Positions 47,199 through 54,428 of a stretch of 64,000 nucleotides of DNA are shown here, piece after piece. The stretch is from IMG/VR virus record IMGVR_UViG_3300043777_000173, positions 1 through 64,000 of that record; one strand, given 5' to 3'. A program made the translations under genes and the position numbers. The stretch comes from a virus. The notes under the pieces are model-generated. The model made no database searches and was not told where the DNA came from. It saw nothing but the letters and a program-made list of their open reading frames with translations. Each line of letters begins with the position of its first letter. Within the stretch, counting starts at the first letter, position 1.

Positions 47199-49159
47199 TC
47201 ACATTCTCCCCAAGATGGCCCATACTTCATTTCAATTGGCAATGTCATTCCTCTTAGCTCCGGCCACGGCTGAGTAGCAACCTTCTTCACTATCTCCATG
47301 ACTTCTTTAACTTGGTTGCGCGGACTTTCCCCAACCAAGGAGTCGTGCACACAAATAAGTATATTAGATGGTTTGGGAAGAGGGTGATAAACACCAACGA
47401 CCTTTTTAACAAGTTCCTCTGGCCAACCAATCCTCTGGTACAGCAAGGCGATCATTACTCGATATAAAACATCTGCTCCAGTCGCCTGTGGGGGGAAGCT
47501 AAGAGGCTTAGTGTAAGTGTCAGAGGTCCAGTACCACTGCTTGCGACCAAAGGGATTGGTTAGGACTCCATTACGAGAAGCTTCTTCGGCAAGTTTTTGC
47601 TGCCAACCAATAGTGGGCTTTATCTCGGCCTTCCAAGCATCAAAGAGTTCATAACACTCCTTTAGCTCAATGCCATACATTTTGCTGGCCTTTTTTGGAC
47701 CTAAACCACGATCTACCCCATGGACTACATGCTTTGCTTTCGAGTAAACACTATCTGGATCACTTGATTTTTCTATCTGCGCGTAGGGTATACCAGAAAT
47801 TTTACTTGCTAAATACTTATGTTCCGAGAATCCGGGAACCTCCAGCCGTTTCGTCCGCTCTTTATCCCCCGCAAAGTAAGACTGAAGTCTGTTTTCAATT
47901 CCGCTAAAATCCATCTCCCAGATAACCCAATCGGCATGGTGTGGGACATAGATATGCCGGATAGAGCCTGGAATATTTTGAAGATTAGGATTGCTACTGG
48001 AAAGTCGCCCAGTACAAGTGCCGTGTACGTTGAAAGACGGATGGACGATTGTAACCGGCTGCTTGCCCTCTTCTATTTTCAAAAAGGTAGAAAGCAGTTC
48101 ATCCATTTTATTTAAGGTACGTAATGCTTTTACAGCCACGTTTCCAGTTTTGGAATAGATACGCTCCAAGGCTGCGTGTCCCGTAGTAATATGCCCCTTC
48201 TTGGCATCTACTATTGGTGCCAATCCAAGCTGTCCAGGTCCATCTCCATAGAGCCAGGCTTGCTTGGCAGCGGGACTGCGCCATGGAATCGTACGCTCTT
48301 TATCTGGAACGTGGATGTACTTAACAGGTTTTCCGGACTTTCCGAGAGTTCCTGGAGGCGCTGGTACCCGGCGCTTGATGTCAATATCGTGACTTCGTAG
48401 AGATTCTGGTAGTTGGAGTTCAAGCTGGGCAGATTCCTTCAGGAGACGGTCTCGGACTTCACCGATTCGATTGGGATTGACTTTGAATCCAGTGGTGTGT
48501 AGAAGGTGACAGATTCGGGCAAGGGGGACTTGGACCAAGGTATATAAATCACGTAACCCTTCCCGTTCAACCAAGGGCAGGAGCTGTTGATAACACATGT
48601 AAGTAACATCCGTGTCCCTACAACAGTATAGCTCCCATCCTTCACTTTTGTCATCCTTCCAAGCAGGCTTACTTACGAACTGACTTCCGACAAACTCCAA
48701 GTCATGAGGTAAGTCCGGGCACACGAGGTGCTGGAGCAGCATAGTGTCCCAAACTTGGCACCGATCTTCATTGATTTTAACATCAATGTCCCGCAGTTTG
48801 GGCAAATCAAATTGCAGACAATTATGCCCGATGACCGCAGTTGCGTTTCGGAAGATTCGCTTAACCTCCGAGGCATACTCTCCTCGGATGGGCACGCACA
48901 TCGCTCGGGTAGCCTCAGCACACAGGCCGACCATCTCGGCGGGGGCAGATTCGCCCATAGTTTTGTAGCGAGGACATTCTATGTCAAATGCGAAGACGGT
49001 TGCAGTAAAATTGCGGACATCTTCTATGTTCGGAAAGGGAAGGTAATGTTCTTCTGGTTCAATTAAAGACTTAGTTAAATCATTAGCCGCCACAGGAAGC
49101 ATTGTTTGCTCCCGCATAAGCGCGCTGGGATGAATTATTGAAATCGCTTTGAACTTCAA
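47195..49159 (-). CDS. DNA polymerase I family, with UDG C-terminal piece
   Basis: 654 aa as read. Exonuclease motifs D59-E61 (FDIEC), GHNCLQFD near 111-118 and RDTDVTYMCY near 181-190; polymerase motif A DFSGIENR (D417), motif B around KHVVHGVDRGLGPKKASKMYG, motif C VHDS (D606; Ser where Glu is usual). Residues 2-45 (KFKAISIIHPSALMRE) are the C-terminal part of a uracil-DNA glycosylase, so the original protein was a UDG-polymerase fusion now cut by a LAGLIDADG ORF. The TTG start overlaps that ORF's stop. Confidence 0.9.
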   Translation of the reverse strand: MKFKAISIIHPSALMREQTMLPVAANDLTKSLIEPEEHYLPFPNIEDVRNFTATVFAFDIECPRYKTMGESAPAEMVGLCAEATRAMCVPIRGEYASEVKRIFRNATAVIGHNCLQFDLPKLRDIDVKINEDRCQVWDTMLLQHLVCPDLPHDLEFVGSQFVSKPAWKDDKSEGWELYCCRDTDVTYMCYQQLLPLVEREGLRDLYTLVQVPLARICHLLHTTGFKVNPNRIGEVRDRLLKESAQLELQLPESLRSHDIDIKRRVPAPPGTLGKSGKPVKYIHVPDKERTIPWRSPAAKQAWLYGDGPGQLGLAPIVDAKKGHITTGHAALERIYSKTGNVAVKALRTLNKMDELLSTFLKIEEGKQPVTIVHPSFNVHGTCTGRLSSSNPNLQNIPGSIRHIYVPHHADWVIWEMDFSGIENRLQSYFAGDKERTKRLEVPGFSEHKYLASKISGIPYAQIEKSSDPDSVYSKAKHVVHGVDRGLGPKKASKMYGIELKECYELFDAWKAEIKPTIGWQQKLAEEASRNGVLTNPFGRKQWYWTSDTYTKPLSFPPQATGADVLYRVMIALLYQRIGWPEELVKKVVGVYHPLPKPSNILICVHDSLVGESPRNQVKEVMEIVKKVATQPWPELRGMTLPIEMKYGPSWGECE

Positions 49160-49614
49160 TGCACGCCCCGAGCATTTAATTCTTTCATTTGTTGTCGAAA
49201 ACCTTCCCGTAATTGTAATTCATTTACCGAGAGTTGAATCGGGCCAATCCAGCGGAAAGGGGCCATATGTTCACGGAATTGTATGGCCAGCAGTGCTTGT
49301 TCTCTTTTGATTCGAAGATAAGGCAATAATACCTTTGCCATATCTTGAACGTTCTCTCCGTAAATTTTCCATTCCCAAACATTTTTGGCCGGAGGTTTAC
49401 GATTGCGAGGTTTTGCTGTACCCCCAAATATTTCCTCAAACTTTTGAATAGCTTCATAACGAGTCATAAGAAGACTCGCTACAAGGCCATAATACGGAGA
49501 GACACGCCCGCGTTTGCACTGAGCAGTGGCTTTTCCAATATGAATACAACCTTCACCGTCAAATAACCCGGCGCAATAAGCAAGATCAGTCTCGGACACG
49601 TTGTTCAATTTCAT
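49156..49614 (-). CDS. LAGLIDADG homing endonuclease
   Basis: 152 aa with a single LAGLIDADG helix (LAYCAGLFDGEGCIHI), so it acts as a dimer. GTAKPRNRKPPAKNVWEW is the usual second strand region. Out of frame with the UDG piece it overlaps, which excludes an intein. It fills almost the whole 465-base insertion. Confidence 0.85.
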   Translation of the reverse strand: MKLNNVSETDLAYCAGLFDGEGCIHIGKATAQCKRGRVSPYYGLVASLLMTRYEAIQKFEEIFGGTAKPRNRKPPAKNVWEWKIYGENVQDMAKVLLPYLRIKREQALLAIQFREHMAPFRWIGPIQLSVNELQLREGFRQQMKELNARGVH

Positions 49615-49621
49615 TGGTGTC
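49157..49621 (-). mobile_element. LAGLIDADG insertion in the UDG-polymerase gene
   Basis: Removing these 465 bases joins UDG codon ATT to AAG in frame, giving KWRGSPITI then KFKAISIIHPSAL, the expected spacing between the glycosylase RG and HP motifs. The upstream exon ends in U and the insertion in G. A GACAC/GTGTC hairpin lies at its start. No room remains for a separate ribozyme core. Confidence 0.7.
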
Positions 49622-50095
49622 AATTGTTATCGGCGATCCTCTCCATTTAGTAATTCCAAACTTCCCACCGATCCAATGTAAAGCATGATTGCCTATTAAA
49701 TCAATTCGAGTCCAATTCCGAGATTTAACCAAAGGCAATACATGGTTGCGGATGCACTGCTTAATGGCAAGTTCTCCGTCTACTTTCGTGATGTAGGACC
49801 TTGCTTCCGAACTTGAAGGAAAAAGGTTATCAGGAGGACGACAGCTAAGGCAATTAGTGATCGTGAGCCCATCGCGGGGAATTCCTGCCGATCTAAGGAG
49901 ATTGTTGAAGACTCGTCCGGAGCCGCCCACAAGAGGCTGCCCCTCGACAGCCTCCTGCTCACCAGGAGCTTCCGCAATTACTAGACGAACTAAATCCCTG
50001 GCGGGATTGGGAAGCTGCGGCTCAACGAAGCGATTGTTGGGGAACAACCGCTGCATTGGGCATCCGTCGCACTTCCTATTTTCTGAGACGTTCAG
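49586..50095 (-). CDS. Uracil-DNA glycosylase (family 4-like), N-terminal part
   Basis: CDGCPM and CRPPDN supply Fe-S cysteines, IAEAPGEQEAVEGQPLVGGS is the uracil-binding motif and KWRG precedes the break. The frame ends without the HPSxxxR motif, which is at the start of the polymerase ORF. CDGC is upstream of the first ATG (50056), so translation probably starts at CTG 50095, directly after the previous gene's TAA. Excises uracil; fusion to polymerase suggests replication-coupled repair. Confidence 0.75.
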   Translation of the reverse strand: MNVSENRKCDGCPMQRLFPNNRFVEPQLPNPARDLVRLVIAEAPGEQEAVEGQPLVGGSGRVFNNLLRSAGIPRDGLTITNCLSCRPPDNLFPSSSEARSYITKVDGELAIKQCIRNHVLPLVKSRNWTRIDLIGNHALHWIGGKFGITKWRGSPITIDTNEIEQRVRD

Positions 50096-50230
50096 TTACT
50101 TCGAGCCTCGGGTGACCGGCGCTTTAGGATGCTTGCTGTTGTAGATTGCCGCGGTCTTGCTCTTGGCTTTCTGATCGCTCATCCCCTCGGACTTGAACTT
50201 GTCTCGCATTGCTGTGTACTGCTTGGGCAT
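50096..50230 (-). CDS. Small basic phage protein, 44 aa
   Basis: GGAGGGA nine bases upstream of ATG. MPKQYTAMRDKFKSEGMSD followed by a Lys-rich tail; small basic proteins starting like this are widespread in phage replication regions, function unknown. Lies within the 3' part of the HExxH frame. Confidence 0.7.
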   Translation of the reverse strand: MPKQYTAMRDKFKSEGMSDQKAKSKTAAIYNSKHPKAPVTRGSK

Positions 50231-50561
50231 GATCTTTCTCCCTCCACTTTGTAATTCGACTTACCAAGTAACCAAGATGATATGCGACCAATTCCTCTTC
50301 CGCGCTCGCGCCAGAGAACTTGAGCAGAGCCACGATAGCATGATACGCCTCGTGCGCAACCGTTTCAGCGTCTGGGGTGTGATTAAATACGCAGGTACAA
50401 CCAGAAGAGTTTATCGCGGTGTAAGCTTCTTCACTGCCATCATCTGATGGCAGGACGTGCTTCGCTCTCTTTGCTTCCTTATGAATATCATCACAAAAAA
50501 CGATTTTAACGGGATAGTTCCCGAAGACCGGAAATCGAAGTTTATGACGAAAGGTTTTCAT
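50124..50561 (-). CDS. HExxH metallopeptidase-like protein
   Basis: 145 aa; TVAHEAYHAIVALLKF holds HEAYH, with EEELVAYHLGYLV downstream as a possible third ligand region. The gene follows a terminator and lacks a ribosome site. Its last 107 bases overlap the 44-aa gene in another frame, so the true C-terminus may be shorter. Confidence 0.6.
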   Translation of the reverse strand: MKTFRHKLRFPVFGNYPVKIVFCDDIHKEAKRAKHVLPSDDGSEEAYTAINSSGCTCVFNHTPDAETVAHEAYHAIVALLKFSGASAEEELVAYHLGYLVSRITKWREKDHAQAVHSNARQVQVRGDERSESQEQDRGNLQQQAS

Positions 50562-50562
50562 C

Positions 50563-50598
50563 TGGAAGAAAAGGCAGGGCCAGTTTCGACCCTGCCTT
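50563..50598 (-). terminator. Intrinsic terminator/attenuator
   Basis: On the minus strand AAGGCAGGG pairs with CCCTGCCTT around a 10-base loop, followed by TTTTCTTCC. It follows the OB-fold gene and would reduce readthrough into the peptidase, UDG and polymerase genes. Confidence 0.75.
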
Positions 50599-50618
50599 GC
50601 GCACTTTTGCCTAAAGAA

Positions 50619-51011
50619 CTATGCCGCTGGCTTTACTGACATGGTTTGAAGATTACTCCTCTTCACGCCCGTCTTGTCATCCTTGTTGACGATCTTCGAA
50701 GAGAACAGACTGCCGGAGATACGGTTGAGGACCGCCGGGCCATCCTCCCCCTCTTCAACATCGTTACCAGTCGCCACAACGAGGCGCTTCAGAGCGGGAG
50801 CCGCCCAGTTATATTCATCAGGATTCGGATAGCTGAAGCTAACTCGCTTCCCCTTGAATTCACCATCTGAGACGATCGTCGCCGAAGCGAAGATTCCCCC
50901 AAACTCGTTGTACTTCGCGCCTGGATTTAACTGGAAGGTATAAACGCCATCTGCGACTAGGTTTAGATCACTGGGGTTGATTTTAGAAAGGTCTATGTTT
51001 GTCCAGCCCAT
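50619..51011 (-). CDS. OB-fold-like DNA-binding protein (DUF669-like)
   Basis: 130 aa, first gene after promoter copy 6. VADGVYTFQLNPGAKYNEFG, ASATIVSDGEFKGKRVSFS and ALKRLVVATG resemble DUF669/SSB-type proteins that accompany phage AAA ATPases. Its mRNA leader starts with a GCAGCA/TGCTGC hairpin. Confidence 0.65.
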   Translation of the reverse strand: MGWTNIDLSKINPSDLNLVADGVYTFQLNPGAKYNEFGGIFASATIVSDGEFKGKRVSFSYPNPDEYNWAAPALKRLVVATGNDVEEGEDGPAVLNRISGSLFSSKIVNKDDKTGVKRSNLQTMSVKPAA

Positions 51012-51062
51012 GAATTAAGTGTTCCTCTTTTGATTGAATTTGCAGCAAGCCCTGCTGCACTG

Positions 51063-51093
51063 GTTTAGATACCGACTAGCGTCAGTATATTAC
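51063..51093 (-). promoter_or_regulatory. Phage ECF-type promoter, copy 6
   Basis: GTAATAT, 17 bp, TCTAAAC on the minus strand. The -35 element contains the stop codon of the ATPase C-terminal piece. Confidence 0.85.
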
Positions 51094-51197
51094 AAAAATT
51101 TTTGCCCGGATAGGTTATTGGGCTTGTTGGAGAGGAACTCCTCGCGCCTGTTGTCAACGGGGTGGAGACAGAGCAGGTCTTTGTAAATTCCCTCCGC
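51090..51197 (-). pseudogene. AAA ATPase, displaced C-terminal piece
   Basis: An open frame without a start codon encodes AEGIYKDLLCLHPVDNRREE and FLSNKPNNLSGQKFL up to TAA at promoter copy 6. It continues the ATPase frame when the endonuclease VII insertion is removed (ISAAY + AEGIYKDLL, or with KKD in between). It is either a downstream exon or a remnant cut off by the nuclease ORF. Confidence 0.6.
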
Positions 51198-51664
51198 ATC
51201 CTTTTTCTTGCGATGCCTATCCGGGCAAACTTGTTGAAGCAATAGCATATTGACTTAAATAATCAATTGCCATGTTCAAATTCGTAAAATTGTCTTTAAA
51301 CATCCCGAGTCCTGAATTACAATTCGAGCATAACAACCCTCGAATACATTTTCCACAAGACTTTTCTCCGGGACAACAACTATGATCGTGATCGACTTTC
51401 AAGAACTTTCCGGGGGCTGGAGGCAAATAACACACCGCGCATACACCGTACTGCTTTTCCAGAAGAAAATTGTATCCATCAACGGTCAAATGATACATTC
51501 GCTTCAGATAACTTGCGCGATGTCCGCCAATGGCCTGATAATGTTTCTGATATGCAATAACTTTATTGGGATTTGCTTCAGCCCATACCTTTGTTCGTGC
51601 ATAAATTTCTGTTCGATGTCGCTCGAAATAACGCCGATCTGTAGCTTTCTTGGCTTCACTCCGC
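51198..51664 (-). mobile_element. Endonuclease VII insertion in the ATPase gene
   Basis: Flanked by direct repeats of ATGCGGAG (51659-51666 and 51192-51199). A U-to-G splice alternative would be 51207-51664, also in frame. A perfect 14-bp inverted repeat (TTTGCCCGGATAGG at 51229-51216 and its complement at 51099-51112) bridges the insertion end and the downstream coding piece. Confidence 0.6.
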
Positions 51665-51666
51665 AT
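51217..51666 (-). CDS. Endonuclease VII-family nuclease in insertion
   Basis: 149 aa from ATG, which lies in the flanking ATGCGGAG repeat. CAVCYLPPAPGKFLKVDHDH, CCPGEKSCGKCIRGLLC and NCNSGLGMFKD give the endonuclease VII site and zinc ligands. Related to the copy at 31125. Starts within the ATPase stop region. Confidence 0.82.
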   Translation of the reverse strand: MRSEAKKATDRRYFERHRTEIYARTKVWAEANPNKVIAYQKHYQAIGGHRASYLKRMYHLTVDGYNFLLEKQYGVCAVCYLPPAPGKFLKVDHDHSCCPGEKSCGKCIRGLLCSNCNSGLGMFKDNFTNLNMAIDYLSQYAIASTSLPG

Positions 51667-52462
51667 AGGCAGCACTTATTTTTGTAAGTAAAGCCGGAAA
51701 GGTTCCTTGCCCGGTTGCAAAGTCAACGATCTCTTCCGCATCAAGAACCTGTTTTCCTTTCACATGCGCACGACATTTGGCAATAACTCCAGGCACAGGC
51801 GCACATTGAAAGTAACGTTGAAGATAGCGAGACTTTGCATCGGCGGGATTCTTCAATAAAGAACGGACGCGCAACCGTAAAACGAAATCGAAGAGACTAG
51901 GCGCAGCTAAAAACAACTGTCCTGCGAGATCGGGGCCAACTAGGGATTCAGTCCCAGGTGCATCGTTATCTGATGGTCTATCAAATTTCTCGTGGGCCAT
52001 GACCAGTATGTGCTTATCAGGATTGGCATTTATCAAAACGACCAGCGTCTTTCGTACAATCTCCATCATGACCATGTAGTCTCGTTTTTCCGCAACACCA
52101 TATTTACTACGAGACTCCATACCACTCATGGGGATAGCGAGCGCGGCATCCTTGACTAATGTTTTTGCCATGGTAGACAAATTGTCGAGAACAAGGATTT
52201 TCTTAGTCGGGAAGACTTCCCCTTTGACAAACTTTTCTAAGTCGGAAAGATTGGCTGGCTCGATATACTCAAACGGACGTTCACAAATTGGCAGAAGCCC
52301 AGAGCCGGTGCCTAAATCACAAGCTGCGATTCCAGTGTCTTCAGGCGGGCAGGAACCAACCCAAGACGTTTTACCAACGCCGGGCATCGAGTACACAAGG
52401 CCGACGAACCTAAACTGTTTGGGATCAACTAATTGGCGGGTGTTCTTGACTACAATGCTCAG
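51656..52462 (-). CDS. AAA/RecA-like ATPase, N-terminal part
   Basis: PF13479-like ATPase: VYSMPGVGKTSW is Walker A and KILVLDNLST Walker B, followed by HILVMAHEKFD. Sequence upstream of the first GTG (52396) is needed for the fold, so the start is probably CTG at 52462, overlapping the previous stop (CTGA) with GAGGAAAT upstream. Acts in phage recombination/replication with the OB-fold protein. C-terminus displaced by an insertion. Confidence 0.75.
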   Translation of the reverse strand: MSIVVKNTRQLVDPKQFRFVGLVYSMPGVGKTSWVGSCPPEDTGIAACDLGTGSGLLPICERPFEYIEPANLSDLEKFVKGEVFPTKKILVLDNLSTMAKTLVKDAALAIPMSGMESRSKYGVAEKRDYMVMMEIVRKTLVVLINANPDKHILVMAHEKFDRPSDNDAPGTESLVGPDLAGQLFLAAPSLFDFVLRLRVRSLLKNPADAKSRYLQRYFQCAPVPGVIAKCRAHVKGKQVLDAEEIVDFATGQGTFPALLTKISAAYAE

Positions 52463-52671
52463 GAGATTTCCTCTTTGTTTTCAACGGGATAGCAGTCGAT
52501 ATTCAGAATCTCGCTATCCGTCTCGGTGCCCTCTTCGCCGTCGTTGAGCCAATCCTCAGCTACCTGCTCGGCTTCCTCGGGGCTATTAACATCTTCAACT
52601 ACATATTGTCGAGTTATAACCTCTTCGATCTCGACTATGTAGTTATGCTTCACTTCCTGTTCTTCACTCAT
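52459..52671 (-). CDS. Acidic DpnD/PcfM-like protein, 70 aa
   Basis: YIVEIEEVITRQYVVEDVNS and PEEAEQVAEDWLNDG follow the DpnD/PcfM pattern. Its annotated ATG overlaps the -10 element of promoter copy 7, so either another promoter is used or translation starts later (in-frame GTG, codon 7). Confidence 0.55.
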   Translation of the reverse strand: MSEEQEVKHNYIVEIEEVITRQYVVEDVNSPEEAEQVAEDWLNDGEEGTETDSEILNIDCYPVENKEEIS

Positions 52672-52700
52672 TTAGACCCCCATTAGCTCTAGGATATTAC
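52670..52700 (-). promoter_or_regulatory. Phage ECF-type promoter, copy 7
   Basis: GTAATAT, 17 bp, TCTAAAT on the minus strand; one base from the consensus. Located just ahead of the DpnD-like and ATPase genes. Confidence 0.7.
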
Positions 52701-52709
52701 AAAGAAAAA

Positions 52710-53333
52710 TCACTCAACTCCATCTAAATGTTTAATCGCTAACTCGTTGAGGCAGTAGAACTTACAGCCCCTAACTTCGGCTTGCCAATCCCGATGATAA
52801 TGTCCGAAGAACCAATGTTTTGGCTGATGGGCGTCAAACATCCGTCGGAGGAGATCGGCGGTCGTGCTTTGAGTCGAACCCCACTTTTCCGGGCGAAAGC
52901 CACCATCCCGGAGAAGCATCTCCCCGATTTTTGAGGGGGCGTCATGTGAAGCGACAATTCGCGGCTTAGCCTCGATATAAGCTTCTAAAGCAGCCTCACG
53001 TTGATCGTGGTTCAGTTGTTCATTAAACCACCATGATACACCAGGTTGTCGCCATTGCCAGTCAATCGAATAAGCTCCGCCAATCACAAAAACAGAGTTC
53101 CACTTCCCGAACTCCCCTGCATAATTGTTATGGATTCGGCACAAATCCGGCGAGTCATGGTTCCCGCGAATGAAGCCGAACAACGGTTTTTGGTTAGGAA
53201 GAAATACGCCTTGAAAACCAAGTCCCATATCCCCTAGTTGGAGAACGAAATCCGACTCATTACAACGCCGCTCTAAGAGCGGAAGCAAAATATCAATTTT
53301 TCCGTGGCAATCCCCAATAAATGTGTACTTCAT
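52710..53333 (-). CDS. Metallophosphoesterase, 207 aa
   Basis: FIGDCHGK (site I), LQLGDMG (II), IRGNHDSP (III), VASHDAP (IV) and FFGHYHRDW (V) give a complete calcineurin-like active site. Probably a phosphatase/nuclease in DNA metabolism. ATGA overlap with the exonuclease gene. Confidence 0.9.
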   Translation of the reverse strand: MKYTFIGDCHGKIDILLPLLERRCNESDFVLQLGDMGLGFQGVFLPNQKPLFGFIRGNHDSPDLCRIHNNYAGEFGKWNSVFVIGGAYSIDWQWRQPGVSWWFNEQLNHDQREAALEAYIEAKPRIVASHDAPSKIGEMLLRDGGFRPEKWGSTQSTTADLLRRMFDAHQPKHWFFGHYHRDWQAEVRGCKFYCLNELAIKHLDGVE

Positions 53334-54070
53334 AGTTTTTTGAACTCTTTTTCGATTTGCTGCGCCCGGCGATAGAGATCGAGGGCGCCAAGAAACCCTT
53401 TCTTATCAAGGCGATAGGTGGAACGAGGGAAGTAGTGGGGCTCAACCGAGCCGTCCTCCGCGATCCGAACTAGATAACGACCTTCGATGGGCTGATCTGG
53501 GTGTTCCTCTTCCCATGCGAGCTGATATGCGGCGGTTTGGAGGCGGAATTCAGGGTAGATGGACTTCGAGGTTTTCCAGTCTAGGAGAACTAAAGAATCT
53601 TCTTGTCGTGCAAGTGCGTCCAGAGTCCCTGAATAGCGATGTCGGCGCGAGTAGACGCGACGTTCGATTCCGTCGATCCTAAAGGCGCGAAGAAACTCCT
53701 GTAAAGGTGCAAGGCTTCGTAGTCCTTCTTCACCTGTTCCTTTAAGTACCGATTCAATGCTTCGATGCGTCTCAGTGCCCCGAGCGGCGGCTTCGGACTT
53801 GAGGACACTACTAGCCTTACGTGCAGCTCCCCATACAGCTTCGAGATAAGTTTCGGCATATTCCGTTCCCGGAGCAACCGCTCCCTTGCAAACATCCAAT
53901 GTCGCATTTACGGCCCACGGGATCAGCGCAGGCTTGTTGAGAATCCCGATGACCGCAGTCACGCTCGGGACCTTATACTTCCGGCCTTTAGATATTACTC
54001 GGTATTGATGGCGGGCAGGATCGAATTCTAATATGATCTCGCCGACATACAGCTCAGTTCGCTCGATCAC
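53330..54070 (-). CDS. PD-(D/E)XK exonuclease (RecB/Cas4-like)
   Basis: Start at GTG 54070, overlapping the TGA of the 33-aa gene (GTGA). RGTETHRSIE gives the conserved His, SGTLDALAR the Asp, LLDWKTSKS the D-W-K core and QTAAYQLAWEE the QxxxY motif. Such phage nucleases resect DNA ends for recombination. Confidence 0.85.
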   Translation of the reverse strand: MIERTELYVGEIILEFDPARHQYRVISKGRKYKVPSVTAVIGILNKPALIPWAVNATLDVCKGAVAPGTEYAETYLEAVWGAARKASSVLKSEAAARGTETHRSIESVLKGTGEEGLRSLAPLQEFLRAFRIDGIERRVYSRRHRYSGTLDALARQEDSLVLLDWKTSKSIYPEFRLQTAAYQLAWEEEHPDQPIEGRYLVRIAEDGSVEPHYFPRSTYRLDKKGFLGALDLYRRAQQIEKEFKKL

Positions 54071-54168
54071 CAAGCTCCGTGGTCAAAGGCCTTGAACAAC
54101 ACCTCAATCAACCAAATGAGAACCGCCCCCACGAGAATTCCACAGACAAATCCAGCCATGAAGATCAT
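54067..54168 (-). CDS. 33-residue membrane peptide
   Basis: ATG overlaps the stop of 54165-54428 (ATGA), and its own stop overlaps the exonuclease start (GTGA). One membrane helix (AGFVCGILVGAVLIWLIEVL) with a short polar end. Tight coupling on both sides supports it. Confidence 0.6.
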   Translation of the reverse strand: MIFMAGFVCGILVGAVLIWLIEVLFKAFDHGAW

Positions 54169-54428
54169 CGTGGTGTTCCATATCCCCCGGCCATTTGGCC
54201 GAAGCTCGTCAAACAAACATGCGTGGACTCGGTTACCCCGCAATCCGGACAGGGTTTCGAACCCCGTTCTTTGCGAGGAGATAATTCAAGTTCTAATCGC
54301 GCGGAATTCTGTAAAGCTAATCGTTTTTCAGGCGTATCTGCGTCATGCACCGAGAGATTGGAAAAATCTCCTTCTGCTACGTTTTGCAGCACTGCTCGTC
54401 GTCCGGCTTCATATTCCCATTGGCTCAT
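54165..54428 (-). CDS. Hypothetical protein, 87 aa, with in-frame repeat
   Basis: Helical acidic N-terminal half (EYEAGRRAVLQNVAEGDF), then hairpin repeat copy 12 read as LSPRKERGSK and a zinc-type CPDCG...HVC. The repeat thus links two different-looking halves. Confidence 0.6.
   Translation of the reverse strand: MSQWEYEAGRRAVLQNVAEGDFSNLSVHDADTPEKRLALQNSARLELELSPRKERGSKPCPDCGVTESTHVCLTSFGQMAGGYGTPR
54258..54280 (-). repeat. Dispersed hairpin repeat, copy 12
   Basis: CTCCTCG-CAAAGAA-CGGGGTTCG on the minus strand. The terminal TTAG is TTCG here, removing the TAG that this frame (SPRKERGS) would meet. Confidence 0.85.

Noticed and set aside
49157-49621. Intein in the UDG-polymerase gene
   Set aside because: The LAGLIDADG frame is shifted relative to both flanking glycosylase pieces and lacks splicing-block residues at its ends.
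54245-54275. tRNA T-arm-like sequence (GGTTTCGAACCCC)
   Set aside because: It is part of hairpin repeat copy 12 inside a coding frame; no acceptor or anticodon arms are present. No convincing tRNA was seen elsewhere either.
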